From Metellina segmentata (Eukaryota; Arthropoda; Arachnida; Araneae; Tetragnathidae), in NCBI GenBank assembly GCA_947359465.1, contig OX375872.1, forward strand, positions 133,102,011-133,166,010: 64,000 bases of DNA, given 5' to 3'. Positions 1 to 13,100 of the stretch are shown here, one piece after another. Position numbers and translations under genes: made by a program. The notes under the pieces were generated by a model. It saw only the letters and a list, made by a program, of their open reading frames with translations. It did no database searches and was not told the DNA's origin. Every line of letters starts with the position of its first letter. The stretch's first letter is position 1.

Positions 1-1904
1 TTTTTTCGAAATTTTGAAAAATGATACAGGGCAAACAATTTAAGTTAGCAGCAAAATAACATGATCAGAGTAAACTTCATGATGTTATCTAGTGCTTCTA
101 CTAAAAGTAGAAATATATTTTTTTTAAATAAAAGTTTTATGACTCATCGAAAAATTGTAAAATGATTTTTGATCATTTTGCAACATTGATATTCAAATGC
201 AAGTTCATATATAAGAAAAAAATAAAGATATCAATTTGATTCTAGAGCTTGCGCTAAAAAACACTATTTCGAATGGGCATAAAAAATTTAAAAAATACTA
301 ATCAATAACTTTTTTAGTTATCATTTCTGGAATTCAATAGTTATGCTAAAAATGTAATTCTGAGAAAAATGCTCGTAAACAAAATCCAAGAGAGCAAAGA
401 TAATACGAAATTCTTGTAACAAATGAGTGAATTTAATTAAAAATTTGTAGTGGTCAATTTATCGAAACATAATTATTATATGTTTTAACTTACTATAACA
501 GATAAAAGGTAGAAATTATGGTAAAAATATAATATTCTTATTATTAGTTCAGGTTTCATTATGCTACTTAAGGTATAATTAACGATTTCGTTCAATTCTT
601 AAACTGACCTAACTTTTTTTCTATCAGTTGCACATTGAAAGTTTAAACTGTTTTAGAAGCACAAAAGTACAGGGAATTTGTTAGTAGAATAAATAAAAAA
701 ATTGCAAATTTTCGTCAAAATTGGCTTTTTCAACGTATGCAGATACCTTAAAGTAAAAAAAAAAAAAAAAAAACGAAATCACACTTGCGAAAGGAGTGTT
801 GGTTTGCGAAGGAAACCAAATGGGATTGCGTAGCAATCACAGAGGTTTGGCGAGCTTTAGCGATCAGGGGGCGGAGCATTCTCTGTGACGTCATGGCCCT
901 AAAAGTCAAATCAGGAATATACGAATTAAAATAGTTTCGACGTCGCAGGAGATTTAAAATTCTGTGAAAGGAGTGTTGGTTTGCGAAGCAAACCAAATGG
1001 GATTGAGTAGCAATCGGGGTTGGCGAGCAGGAGGCGGATCCCCTAGTGATTAAAGTTAATTAAAGTACATAAATACTTTCACGCGTAAATAATTGGCGCG
1101 CATTAAATAAATATTAAATCATTATATCGCACCCCGGCAAGAAAAGTGACACAGCTCAAAATTGCAGAATTTGAGAAACATCAACATAAAGGATACTATA
1201 AAACTTTTATTGAAATAGTATAAGCTTCTTTTAAATTTTTGGTAAGTAGTTAGGGTGGTAACTTTTATTATATTCTATAAAATAGTAATATTACACCCTG
1301 GGGCATCTCATACATATTTGTCAATGACATAACATCAAATTTTTTATTTTTTGAGTTGCGTCTCATTTTTTGCCGGTGTGAGATATAATATAGATGTAAT
1401 GAAATGAGTAATGCAAGAAATAATTAAAAAAACGCAAATGATATAAGCGCAACAAGAATTTATAACGAAACTTAGGGAAAATGTGCATGTATGGTAGTAA
1501 TGTAATTAAATTGTTGACAAAGATGTTATTTTATATACGTGACAACGCCAGCAATATTGTTAACGTTTTTAGTTTCATTCAGAATTATTAATTGAGATGT
1601 AGTTTTGAGGCTGTGTTTAATTACGTTATTGAGTTCTGTGTTGTTTTGTGATATTATGTGATTGATGTATTTTTGAGTTGTGATATTTATTATTTGACTT
1701 ACTGGACTTGGGTTGCATATATTTAAGAACAATGAATCAAATAAAGTGTTGCATAAGCGCGCTCTTATTACTTGAGATGATTCCACAAAATATATTAATT
1801 AGCACTTGAATGGCAAAAACGGATTTCTAGAGCCATTTATGTTTATATTAACTGACTTTACAGTAACAATATAACTGCTAATTGTTTATCTTATCTTGTT
1901 TTAG
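1..1904. other. AT-rich intron or upstream sequence, no exon found
   Basis: No convincing coding exon was seen here. Because the first supported exon enters in phase 1, at least one coding exon lies further 5', so this is probably intron. A G/C-richer relic at about 770-1050 contains two direct copies (about 784-832 and 966-1013) of a motif reading 'ggagtgttggtttgcga'. It resembles the interior of the short Helitron at 9065-9573 read on the other strand and is probably a decayed Helitron fragment. Confidence 0.5.
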
Positions 1905-1958
1905 CATACGAAGAAGCTACACCAACACCACCTGGCGTTACTGTGTCGGAGCTGGCAG
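1905..1958 (+). CDS. Tnc: tenectin-like exon 1 (first visible), short linker
   Basis: The acceptor is a T-rich tract ending TTTTAG and the donor is GTGAGT. The exon is 54 nt, phase 1-1, encoding YEEATPTPPGVTVSELA, a Thr/Pro-rich linker. It fits the phase pattern of all the other exons, which is the main reason to accept such a short piece. It needs a preceding exon ending in one codon base, outside the window or not recognised. It has no domain of its own. Confidence 0.55.
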
Positions 1959-4072
1959 GTGAGTCTGACAGCTTTTTGTTTCATTTAAATGCTCACAAAT
2001 ATCATGCTGTTACACAAGACAGGACTACATTCAAACTGAATAATTTATAAAGGAAATTATTTTGGAGTCGTGTGACCAACAGAAAGAACAGATGCCTGCA
2101 GTTTTGGCAGGAGTGCTCATAGTGCGCATGCGTGAGAAGTATCAATATTTACTCGCAATGGCGAGTCTCGTGCTCTGTTCACCATGATTGATCAGTAGAG
2201 ATTTTATTAATTATTCTCAATTAACTGGTCTGAACAACTTATACAGTAGACAATGCACATTTTCAAGATTACAATGAACATTCTTTTAATTCGAAAACAT
2301 GGGTATGCATTTACAATTCTGTACCTCAGAGTAAAAGTATCGTATCTGTAAATTTTTCGATTCCAGGGTTTTCATCGTAACTGGTATTTAAACTATTATG
2401 AGAGAGCAACCATTTATTTGTTTTTAAATCATCTTACTTAATGCAAAGAAAAGGCCCTTTAAAAAACCATTTAATCTGTATACTGTAAAATTTTCCAAAT
2501 GTTAGTTACGATAGTTTACCCCTGAGGTACATAATTATAATTACATTTCACAGTTCATAGGTATTTAAATATTTTGGCTTACGACAAATGCATCCACTTC
2601 TAGTGACAGTTACATTAGAATTATTATAGCTACTAGCAAAATACCCGACCTTACTCGGTTTGAATTGGTTTACTCTAGATTGAAGAGATAATCAAAATAT
2701 ATAATGACTTACGTTTTTTGTAGAATAAAAATTTATTTTAACACCTTTCGACATCTTTATATTTTCTACAACTTACTTTGGACACAAATACTATGTATTA
2801 CATGTATTACATGCATATCCATTCATGTAATACATTTCACATATATCGCACAATTGTTGTATGAAAAAGCACAAAATGACGAAAGGTGATACTAAGGTTA
2901 CTACTATAAAAGACGATTTATAGGAAGATTTGGAATTCCCTTTCTTAAGTTCTTTTCATCATGTTCAACTCAATGAATTAAAATTACGATTTACGGCGAA
3001 TTCTCTCGCACTCATAGTCAACAAAACAATATTTTTTTACTTGTGGCACTCTTGCCTCCGGTATGCGACATTAGGAATAAAGGAATTTTGCAATCTTCTC
3101 CTGTCATTATTACAACGAATTTTTTAATGTTGGAAAAAGTTCCAGTTTGGATTAATAAACATTATTATTCTTTAAATAACGGCATTATTCTTTCAATAAT
3201 GGCATAACTACACTTAAAATTTACTGAAAATTTATACTGACTTACCTAACATTTTCAAGTCTAATACTTTGTGGTGGTGTTGGGTGTGATGAGAAGGAAA
3301 ACACATTTATTAAAATAATAAATATTTAAAACATGAAACAGTGAAGTAAAACAAAATAAAAGATGTCGCAAAAAAATTGTTCTAAAGATATTAATTTGTG
3401 ATTCAATTTTATCTCTTGATCTCGCACTGTTGCCACAACTTACAACTAAAAGTGTACAAAATTTAGAAATTTGAAATTAATTCAGAGCGAAAGAACCAGA
3501 AAAAATATCACTGCTTGCGCGATCTTGTTCATTCTCGTGTCATTGAAAAATATCGTCTGTCCCAAATATTCGGAAATCGTTTTCATTGCGCAAAGAATGA
3601 AAATAAGACTCGAAATAAATGAAGTATCAGAAATGAAATTCCATAAAAAAAAAAAAAAAATTTGAAGAATAATTACTTTTCAGCAGTACTGGTAAAGCAA
3701 TCGAAGTAATCGTAATATTCAATAGACATTCCAATTTTTCCAAAACTACCAAATTATGGTTGATTTAAGTATACTTACTCAGGTGTTTTAGCATGAAACT
3801 CAACTAAATATAACAATAAAGAAATATTTAATATTGCATTCACTAAACTAATAAATAATGTATAAAATAAAATACAATGCAATCAAATATTTGGAATACA
3901 ATTTATGTGATGTTTACACAAACACACAAACACAAAATCGAGCATAGAACAGAAAGACGTACAGACAGACTTTCGCAACCAATGCCACTCACTAAATGAA
4001 GATAATTACTCACTGTATGCAAATTTTCATGAAAATATCTTAAACCGCGTGGACGTGTATAGGGCACAACAT

Positions 4073-4110
<38 letters not shown>

Positions 4111-7100
4111 GGACGGACAGACAGACAGACACCAAACGAGAAAAAGGCGGATTCGGCATCAGAAGGGTCCAAAACGGATAGAAAACTTGAAATGGGTCGA
4201 AAATATTGAATGTACAAACAAACACTCCATTCTTATTTATATAGATTGGTTTGTTAGGTTTTGTGATATTATCATGAACGTTCGAAATCACAAAAATCAT
4301 TGTATTCAATACAACTGCCAAGATTTTCTAATGTGTTTTCTCTTTCTTTTGAATATTTTTTATGTTGATTTTTTGTCGTCAATAACCGGCTGTGCTGCTC
4401 CAATACGACGTTAATTAAAATAACTACCTACCTCCTTGTTGTTTTTTAACAATGTATGAGGGAGAGTTTCAGTTTTGTGATATTATTTGGGCAAGTTCTA
4501 AGTTTGTATTTGCACTGAATCACATGGACTCAATTTACACAAATTTTGAAAAGAAAGCTTTCGCGTTGACTGTGAGAAATTGATAGCGAATGACATAATT
4601 TATTTTGTTGAATCCATAGTAAACAACTGAAAAAAATTAGACAAGTTCTAAAATCTTAGTTCTCATGATTTGCATTTGCACTGAATCACCTATGCTCAAT
4701 ACGGGAAAAAACTGAAAGGAGTTTTACTGAGAGCGTTGCACGTAAATATTGATACTACTTCTCACGCATGCGCACTATGAGTGAGTGATGTCATAGATGA
4801 CGGTGAGAAACCAAGGAATCAGCAGGATTAATATTTTCTCACAGTTTCTACTCGAGTAAAGATAGGTTATATGGGGGCGTCCGGTATCAATCCTCGAAGG
4901 GAAAGTTCAAAGTACAACACGACGTAATTTTGAATCACGAAAGACAATCGGAGAATAAGGCATTGGAACTGAATTTGGCGTTGGTTCCAATAATGGAGAG
5001 GCATAAAATTCCATAAAAAATAGTTTATTTAGTACTGAAATATACAAGTGCGTGGAAGTGTTCGTTGTAGAGCGTAGGGTGTTTGGAAGGGGTCTGAACT
5101 CCTTATTTTAAGGGGGCCGTTAAAAAATGAATAGTTATAAATGAACCCGCTAGGGAGATAAGAATTTTAGGAATTGTTGGACTAAGAGTAGGAATGTAGA
5201 AAGTTAATTCATGTCTCACTGGATCACATGTCACCGGGATCAAACCCGAAGGCAAATATCCAAGGACAACGCCTCGTAATTTTGAGCCACAGTCAGATGA
5301 CGAGATCTGAGTCAGATGATGACAGTCAGATGATGACATCTGAGCTAGCACCCCACTCTCCAAACTTAAACACCTCGCCAACATGGGGACATTTAAGGCC
5401 ACGAAAGATTTAACGTGCACCAGCCCTCGGCGGTCTTTGACTGGACCTAGTTTCGAACTCACAAACCTTCGAATGCTAACAATCCATAGCTCTTCCAACT
5501 GGGCTTAAATAATGGAGAAAGATTTTAGGTTTAATTATATACATGATCTTTAACTTGAATAATACTAAACGTAGGAATAAGCTAAATAATAAAGGGAGAA
5601 ATCTTTTAGGTTTAATTTTATTTATAAATAATTTTTTACATGATAATTATTCTTAGATTGCTATAAGAATCACTGCATTTAAAACTTATGCCAGAATATT
5701 CACATATCCCTCCATAGACACTATGAGAGGTATAAAGCGATTTTTATAAGTACCAATAAAGGTATACTTGAAGGAGTGGCATATATTTAACTTGCACTTA
5801 GCTTTAAGTATGTTAAGTGCAAGTTAAATGTATGCATTCCTTCAAGTGAATGATGGGTTAGTCCTTTTTACAGATCGGAAGTAAGAGAAGTAACAGTTTC
5901 TATTTAACTTTTTATTCTGGAAAAACGAAATGAAAATGTGTATGTAATTCAAATTTTCAACCAAAATTGTTTATTTGTTTTACTTACTTCCTTTAGCTAT
6001 TGACTAAAATTGATTTTAAGGGCTTTTTGTGCTTCTAACCTTCCTAATTCATGTAAATTGCAAAAGGAATGGAATTCCAGACTTCCCAGGTAACAATAGT
6101 TTGAATGAAAGCCAATTGGAGACTAAATAGAGTACAAAATGGAAGTTAACTTTTGAGCAAGCTTTACATCAGACATCTTAGGTAGAAACAGGTTTACAAG
6201 AAATCACGATAGAAGGGATGAGGGGAATAAAAAAGAAAGTTGGCATTAGATTTGACTCTTGGGTTAGCAGCTGTTTGACCCTTTTGTTGGAAGGGAACGT
6301 CGACTTTAAGAATGCGAAAGAGTACCTATAGAATAAAAAGCTTCCACTGTCTGCGAGGGAAAGGAAAGAAATATGTTACTGGTTTATTCTCAGACTGTAA
6401 CTCAAGTGATTACTTTCTTAGGCTTAGAACAATGTAACACGTTACAACAGACTGGTGTGCTTTTCATGTATCCTTAAATCGATAACTTATCCAAACAGTT
6501 AGGTAAATGTAAAATTAACAGCATGCATTACAAAAGGAAGTTGACATTAGGTATGGCACTAGGGCTAGCAGCTGTTTGACATTTCATGGGAAGAAAGCGT
6601 CGAGAGTTAGAATGCAAACGAAACTCTAAAATAAAAATCTTTCACTGTCTGAAGGGAAAAGGATATAAATTTGTTTTTGATTTAATCTCAGTCTGTAACT
6701 CAAATGATATTTTCTAGGGTTAGAATAATGGTATGCGTCACAACCTACGTGGTTTTTTCATCTGCACTTAACTCGATACATTTTATCCAAACATTTAGGT
6801 AAATGTAAAATTAACATCATACAAGCTGATTTATAAATAAATAATCATACTCTTATGCAACTTTCGTTTTCCCGGAGGAAATGAACATTCATCATATGAT
6901 TGATCCACAGAACTTGAGAGGACAGCCATCTATTGATCCATCATTTAATTAGTCCGCACGACATAGTAGTAGACCTTCACTGTAGCGATTTCACCATTTT
7001 CATTGCCAATTTATAGAAATGTTCATTTACACCCCCTGTTAGAAGGCAAAAGAACCCGTAAGAATCGGCAAACCAAGTCAATTTTTTATAGAGTGATCAC

Positions 7101-10100
7101 GTCGACATGTTGATCACACTCTTTGAAATTCCTCTGAATAGCCATGCTCAGTCTACTTATACACGTCTATGATTCGGGCTAGTTCAAACTGTGTCTCTTG
7201 GTCGTATTGAGCCCTTTGTGTCTACGAGGTATAGTGATTCCTGGAGAAACGTTTACAGCTCGCAGTACTCAACTTGTGTGGCACCTAAAAAGTGCTCTAT
7301 TTACAACCTAGCAGGAGAGTTTAGATGTGCTGCTGGGGCAAGGTTTGCGCAATCAGTCAGAAATTCTAAACATTTGCATTTTATGTACTATATTCACATA
7401 TCTTCTCTTATTTATAACTACGCACATTTAACTTTAGAATGTTCGTAATATAGCATGAATACATAAAAGAAAAATATAATACCTGTTTTAATTTTTGCAG
7501 AAGGGTGTTTTCTCCATGATGGAAATTTTGTGGAAGATGGTGAAGCTGTTAATTCTACTAATCCTTGTGAGCACTGCTATTGCATGAGAAATGAATTGGT
7601 ATGTGCCATCCAAGAATGCCAAGCTCCTAGTAACAACTGCAAACCTGTTCCTCCAAAACCAAATCAGTGTTGCCCAGATCGCTACGAATGTGGTATGTAT
7701 AAATACTTTTAATGATATCTACTCTGTGAAAATAAATTGTCTTCTTACTTATCCCACTTGGCTTGGTCTGAGCTGGGCCATGTCTAAAAGTTCGTTAACC
7801 TCAAGTTCATTGAGGGCCAGCAACGGAAATTTCAAGAAAGCCTTCCTAGCGACTCCAATACAGGAAAAGTGCTCAGGAAGCAATTTATTTCCACTCTCTG
7901 AGCAAACCAATTACCTTTTTACTTATTCCACTTTCGCTAGTCTAATCTAGACCAGATTCAAAAATGTTATCCTTGATCTCACTGAGAGCCAGAAACGAAA
8001 TATAAGATATTCTTCCTGGCGGCTACAGTACAGGAAATGTGCTCAGGAGACAATTATTTCCACTTTCTATGTAAATAAAATGTCTTCCTACTTATCCCAC
8101 AAGACTTAGTCTGAGTTTTACCAAGTCCATTCGGAGCAAGCGCAAGAATTTTTAAGTAATCCTTCCTAGTGACTCCGAAACAGAAAACGTCATCAGGAAG
8201 CAATTTATTTCCACTCTCTCAGCAAAAACATTGTTTTCTTACTTATCCCTCTTGCCATAGTTTGATCTAGACCAGATCCAAAAAATGTTGGAAAAATTTA
8301 GAAACCCTCACTAGCGACTCAAATACCAGAAATAGTGCTCACGAGAAGCTTTAACGTCTGAGCACTTGGTGCAACTCTTTTTCCCCCGACCGTAACCGTT
8401 GAAGGGGTTTCGACGAGATACCTCGTCCATCAAGATTTGATCAATTTTGCTAGTGACCAGATATCTCGTCATCAGATATTGATTGCCGATTTTTTTTGTG
8501 GTGACGAGATCACAAAATATGGTCGGTTTATGGTATTAATCGAAATAACACTTCCGGAAGCCTGTTGAAACTCCTGGACTATATCGGTTGGGTGCGGTTC
8601 TTCCGAATTTCTCTGGATAGCACCCGTCAGTCTCTATCACCCAGTTTCGTGGGTCTGTCGACTCGGGGCACAATAACTGCTCACCTTCCACTTCTGAATC
8701 ATTTTGGTTGTCGATTTTGGGCAATTCAGCTCGCTAGATATGTTCCTTAAGGATCGACCATTTCTGTGATATCATACGATTTCACTTTTCTCGAAATCAG
8801 ATAACTCTAAACTTCCTGGCATCCTGCATGCGACTAATGCTAATGTTGTTTCTAACACGATATTTAACGGCGAAGGGTGTGACGTATATCAAGACCACGG
8901 ATATCGTCATTTGCATGGGTGTACAAATACTTATTGGTACATAGTGTGTGTATATATATATATATATATAAAGTTAAATAAATCCATCCAATATATATAT
9001 ATATTGGATGGATTTATTTAACTCTATCGATCTGATTTAATTACTGTCTAATCTTATAAACTTACTAGCCACTGCGTGGCCATCACGGCATCGCCCGTGA
9101 CAGTTCTTTTCGTAGAGTCAGGTGTGACCACTGCTCGCTGACGCTTGCCAACCCCCGGTGATTGCTACTTATTCCCATTGGTTTGCTTCGCAAACGAGGC
9201 AACGCCGTGATGACCTCTTAGTGGCTATTATTAACAACGTAAATCAAAACACGCTAGAATCGAAAAACTTAGCATGGTTCCAAAGGCATTAAAAAAGCTT
9301 ATGACGTCATCGGTTGAAAATCGTAAAATCCACTCCCTCTTCATTCGAGGTAGCTATGACGTCACATTCCGGAAAGAAGGACGAAAAGTGTAAAAACTAT
9401 TAAATTAACTAAAAAATGTTTTAGATTAAATTTTAAAATTCGGGCGCTACACAAAAATCGCAAAAAAATAGGACTACCTGTGTGTCAAATTACACTATTG
9501 TAAGTGTCATATATTCGTCAGGACACTGATCTCAGAGACACAGACAAACACTTCCTTTTTTTAATAGTAGAGATGAATATATGTGTATAAAAATCATTAA
9601 ACAATAGCTTAAATTTCATTTTTTTTAACTTATTGGGTTTTGATAATGCAACTTCTGTGTTTCAACTCTTTTTCAGTTGTTAATTCTATAACCTCTGGAG
9701 AATTCAGCGAAACAGGAGGACAAAGTCTTAATTTTACTACTGTTATCACACCTAATTTTGATTTTACCAGTAGTTATCCTCAGGAATTTGAAGTAAAAGG
9801 TGGTGTTAAAGAGGGAATTAAAGGTGTACCAAAGAAAGAAGTATTAGATGAAGTACCCAGACCAGTTTACATACCTACAACTAGAATACCTACCACCGAG
9901 CCACCAACAAAAGACGCATCCGAAAAAATTGCGACTTCAGAAGTACCGCCAACATCATCATCAGAACCTTCTTTGTCTCAAACTGTTAAAATCTCTGGAG
10001 TTAAAGGAACAAACAAGATCCAAGGAGCCGAAGATATACCAAATAAAACTTCTGGAGTAAAGAGCATCTCTTCTGAACGAGTATCTTCAACAACAGAGTC

Positions 10101-13100
10101 ATCACCACCTTCGCATATTGATGACAACATAGCAGATACACCTTCAGAGGACCTGTCACACACCGAAATTCAAAATTCGGATGTCTCCTCAGAGGAAACT
10201 CCTTCAAAATATGAAGATATTGCTTTGGATGGTGTCTCTGTGGGTTCTTCATTTTCATCAACCTCAAAGGTGGTTGGAATTAAAGGTGCATCAAAGATAA
10301 GGCCCACTCAACCAACCAGATTTGAAACAGTGTCAATCGATTCCGAAGTTAAAGTTGTCTCTCAGGATCAAGACAGTGCAGGTGGAGCCACTACTTTTGC
10401 ATTACCAACTGAAGAAGAGGAAAAAGGTCTCGATTTTGAAGGTGCTACAAGTCAAGGACCATTCAAAGAGATTTCCGTCGCAATTGTCGATACTCAAAAT
10501 CAGACAGTCTCCGTGGAAGAACAGGACAGCAGTTGGAGTGATATCACTAGTGAGCCACCTAAAATTATCAGAGTAAAAGGGAAAAATCCAAGTACACCCT
10601 CAACTAGTGTACCCTATGTGAAACCCGAAGATTTAGTAGGAAAGGATATGGTTCAGATCGATAAAGTAAGACAACCAGAGGAAAGACCAACAGGAATTAA
10701 AGGTTCTCAAAAACAAGGTCATCATCAGATTAAAGGAAAGCGTCCGATATCGCATGGTAAACCTATGCTTCCATTTGGTGTAATACCAGGAGAGAAAAGA
10801 TCTTCCTTCAAACCAACTTCTCAACCTACCACTAGACGTCCTGTTGCTGTCCAGCCGATTCCCGGAGAAGGTAATACAACTTTTAATTTTGCGAATCCAT
10901 GCTTCAAAGAAATATAATACAATTTTAATTTTTATTATTAAGAATCTACACTACACAGAATTGCAATACAACTTTTACTGTAGATAATTTGTACTACATA
11001 GAATTATAATGCAACTTTTGACTTGAGAGAGGATCCTTATGTACTTCATACAATTATAATAAAACTTCTAATGTAAAGAATCCATACTAATAGAATTGTA
11101 ATACAACTTTACTTTCAATATAGGGAATCCATAATACATAAAATTGTAATAACGGCTTTTAATATAGAGGGGGGGGGATGCATATTACATATAATTATAA
11201 TACAATTTTGTATGTCGAAAATCTATATTACATGGAATTGCAATAATTTTAAGGAAGAGAATCCATACTACTTATAGAATTGTAACACAACTTAATGTAA
11301 AGAATTCATACTAATAGACTTGTGATGCAACTTTTAATGTGAGAATCCACACTTTATAGAATTTATTTAATATCCTAGGGTCGAATTCTAATCTTTATTT
11401 TTTTAAATGTTTAACCACCAGATTCTAATATCTTTAATATACAAGCAAAAAACATATCTATACACAATAAAAATTTTGTTTGTGAACGGTAGTTATTTAA
11501 AATTAATATTTGTAAAGTATAGAACTTTATAAATCATATAACTAAATTAATATTTTCTATAAATTAAAATTGAATCCAATAATTTTCAAAATTTTCTTTC
11601 TTCTAACCGTATAATACATTAATTTAATTCTAGCACATTTATTTGAATACTTTGCAAATTGTTCAAGCCTTTTTATGATATTTATGAATAAAATTTTGTA
11701 GGTATTTGTCGCATTGGAGATATTATCTATAAACACAGACAAGAAATGGAGCCAATGGATGCCTGCAAGAAGAACTGCAGATGCATCAACAGCAAGATAT
11801 TCTGCGACGAACTCATCTGCAATGACCTTGATACCACGGATCATTCTGATTGCAGCATCATTCACAGGCCAGATGAATGTTGCCCTCAATATAAATGCGG
11901 TAGGTGCTACGAACCACGATATGTACACATTTTTTCCAAACGTTTTGCAAAATTTAAAAATTTTCACGATAGTGCTCAGGAGATAAATGCAGACAGATGA
12001 AATTTTTGCCAAAATGAATTGGGATCTTAAAATGTTCATTAATAAATGCGATAGATGCTGCGAATTACGATGTGTACACATTCCCCCATACCCAAAATGA
12101 ATTTAAATTTAAAAAAATGCTAACAATAAATGCGGTAGGTGCTATAAAACTACGATAGGTATGCGTTTTCTCGAAAAGTTCACCAAAAGTTATAAAATTC
12201 ATGGGCACAACAGCGGTCAGGAAATAATTGCAAGTAAATGAAGTTATGGCCAAAAATGAATTAAAATCATAAAAATGTTTGATTTAAAAATGCATTAAAT
12301 GCTAAAAACTTCGACATATACACATTTCCCAAAAGTTTTATCAAAAATGATTAAATGTTTGTGATAATACTCAGGAAGTAATTGTAGATAGATGAAATTA
12401 TAGCCAAAAATTAATTGAAATAAAAAAAAATTGTTTTGATTAATGCATATTAGCGCTTCCTAGAATTTCCCTTGAAGTAACCGCATGGAAACGAAAAAGG
12501 TTTTCTTATGATGATAGATTAATGTAAATAAAATCTATGAACTCTCTGTCTCTCTCGAAACTACAGAAGTTGTGAAGGGTGGCATAAAATACTACATTAA
12601 TTAATTACAAAACTGAAATAGCTTCAATTGTATGTTTTAAACGAATTAGTTCTTTACGGTTGTCACGATAGACAAACCGAACTTACTTCCCCCACTTCAA
12701 TCAAGGTTACAAATTAATTTTTTGAGAGTTAAGATAGAATCCAACCAAGATGGAACTAGAGTGGGAAAAGTGAGCTCAACATTACGGGAGTGGGTGTAAC
12801 TTTAAGACGCCCGTTTAATAGTTAGAGATATATTTCGAAGAATTGATTTTTAAAAGCGGGGTCGTAATTTCCAAGAAGTTAACGTTGGACAACTAATGCT
12901 TCTAAGGTTACGGGAAGGAATGTAACTTTTAGACGCCTGTTTTAAAGAAATCGGTCAGAGGGATATATTTCGAAAAATTAAATCGTAAACGCGAGATCAT
13001 AATTTTAACGGGATCAACATTAGACAACGAGTACTACCATGGTTACGGAAGAAGGTGTAACATTGAGACGCTTGTTTGATAGTAATTGGCTACAGTCCTC

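Noticed and set aside
4049..4414. 121-codon open frame with repeated Thr-Asp-Arg-Gln
   Set aside because: It is the GACA microsatellite inside a Helitron, with no recognisable domain.
7191..7448. 85-codon open frame with three cysteines upstream of the first VWC exon
   Set aside because: The cysteine spacing is not that of a VWC, there is no acceptor/donor pair in the gene's phase, and part lies next to an old dispersed repeat.
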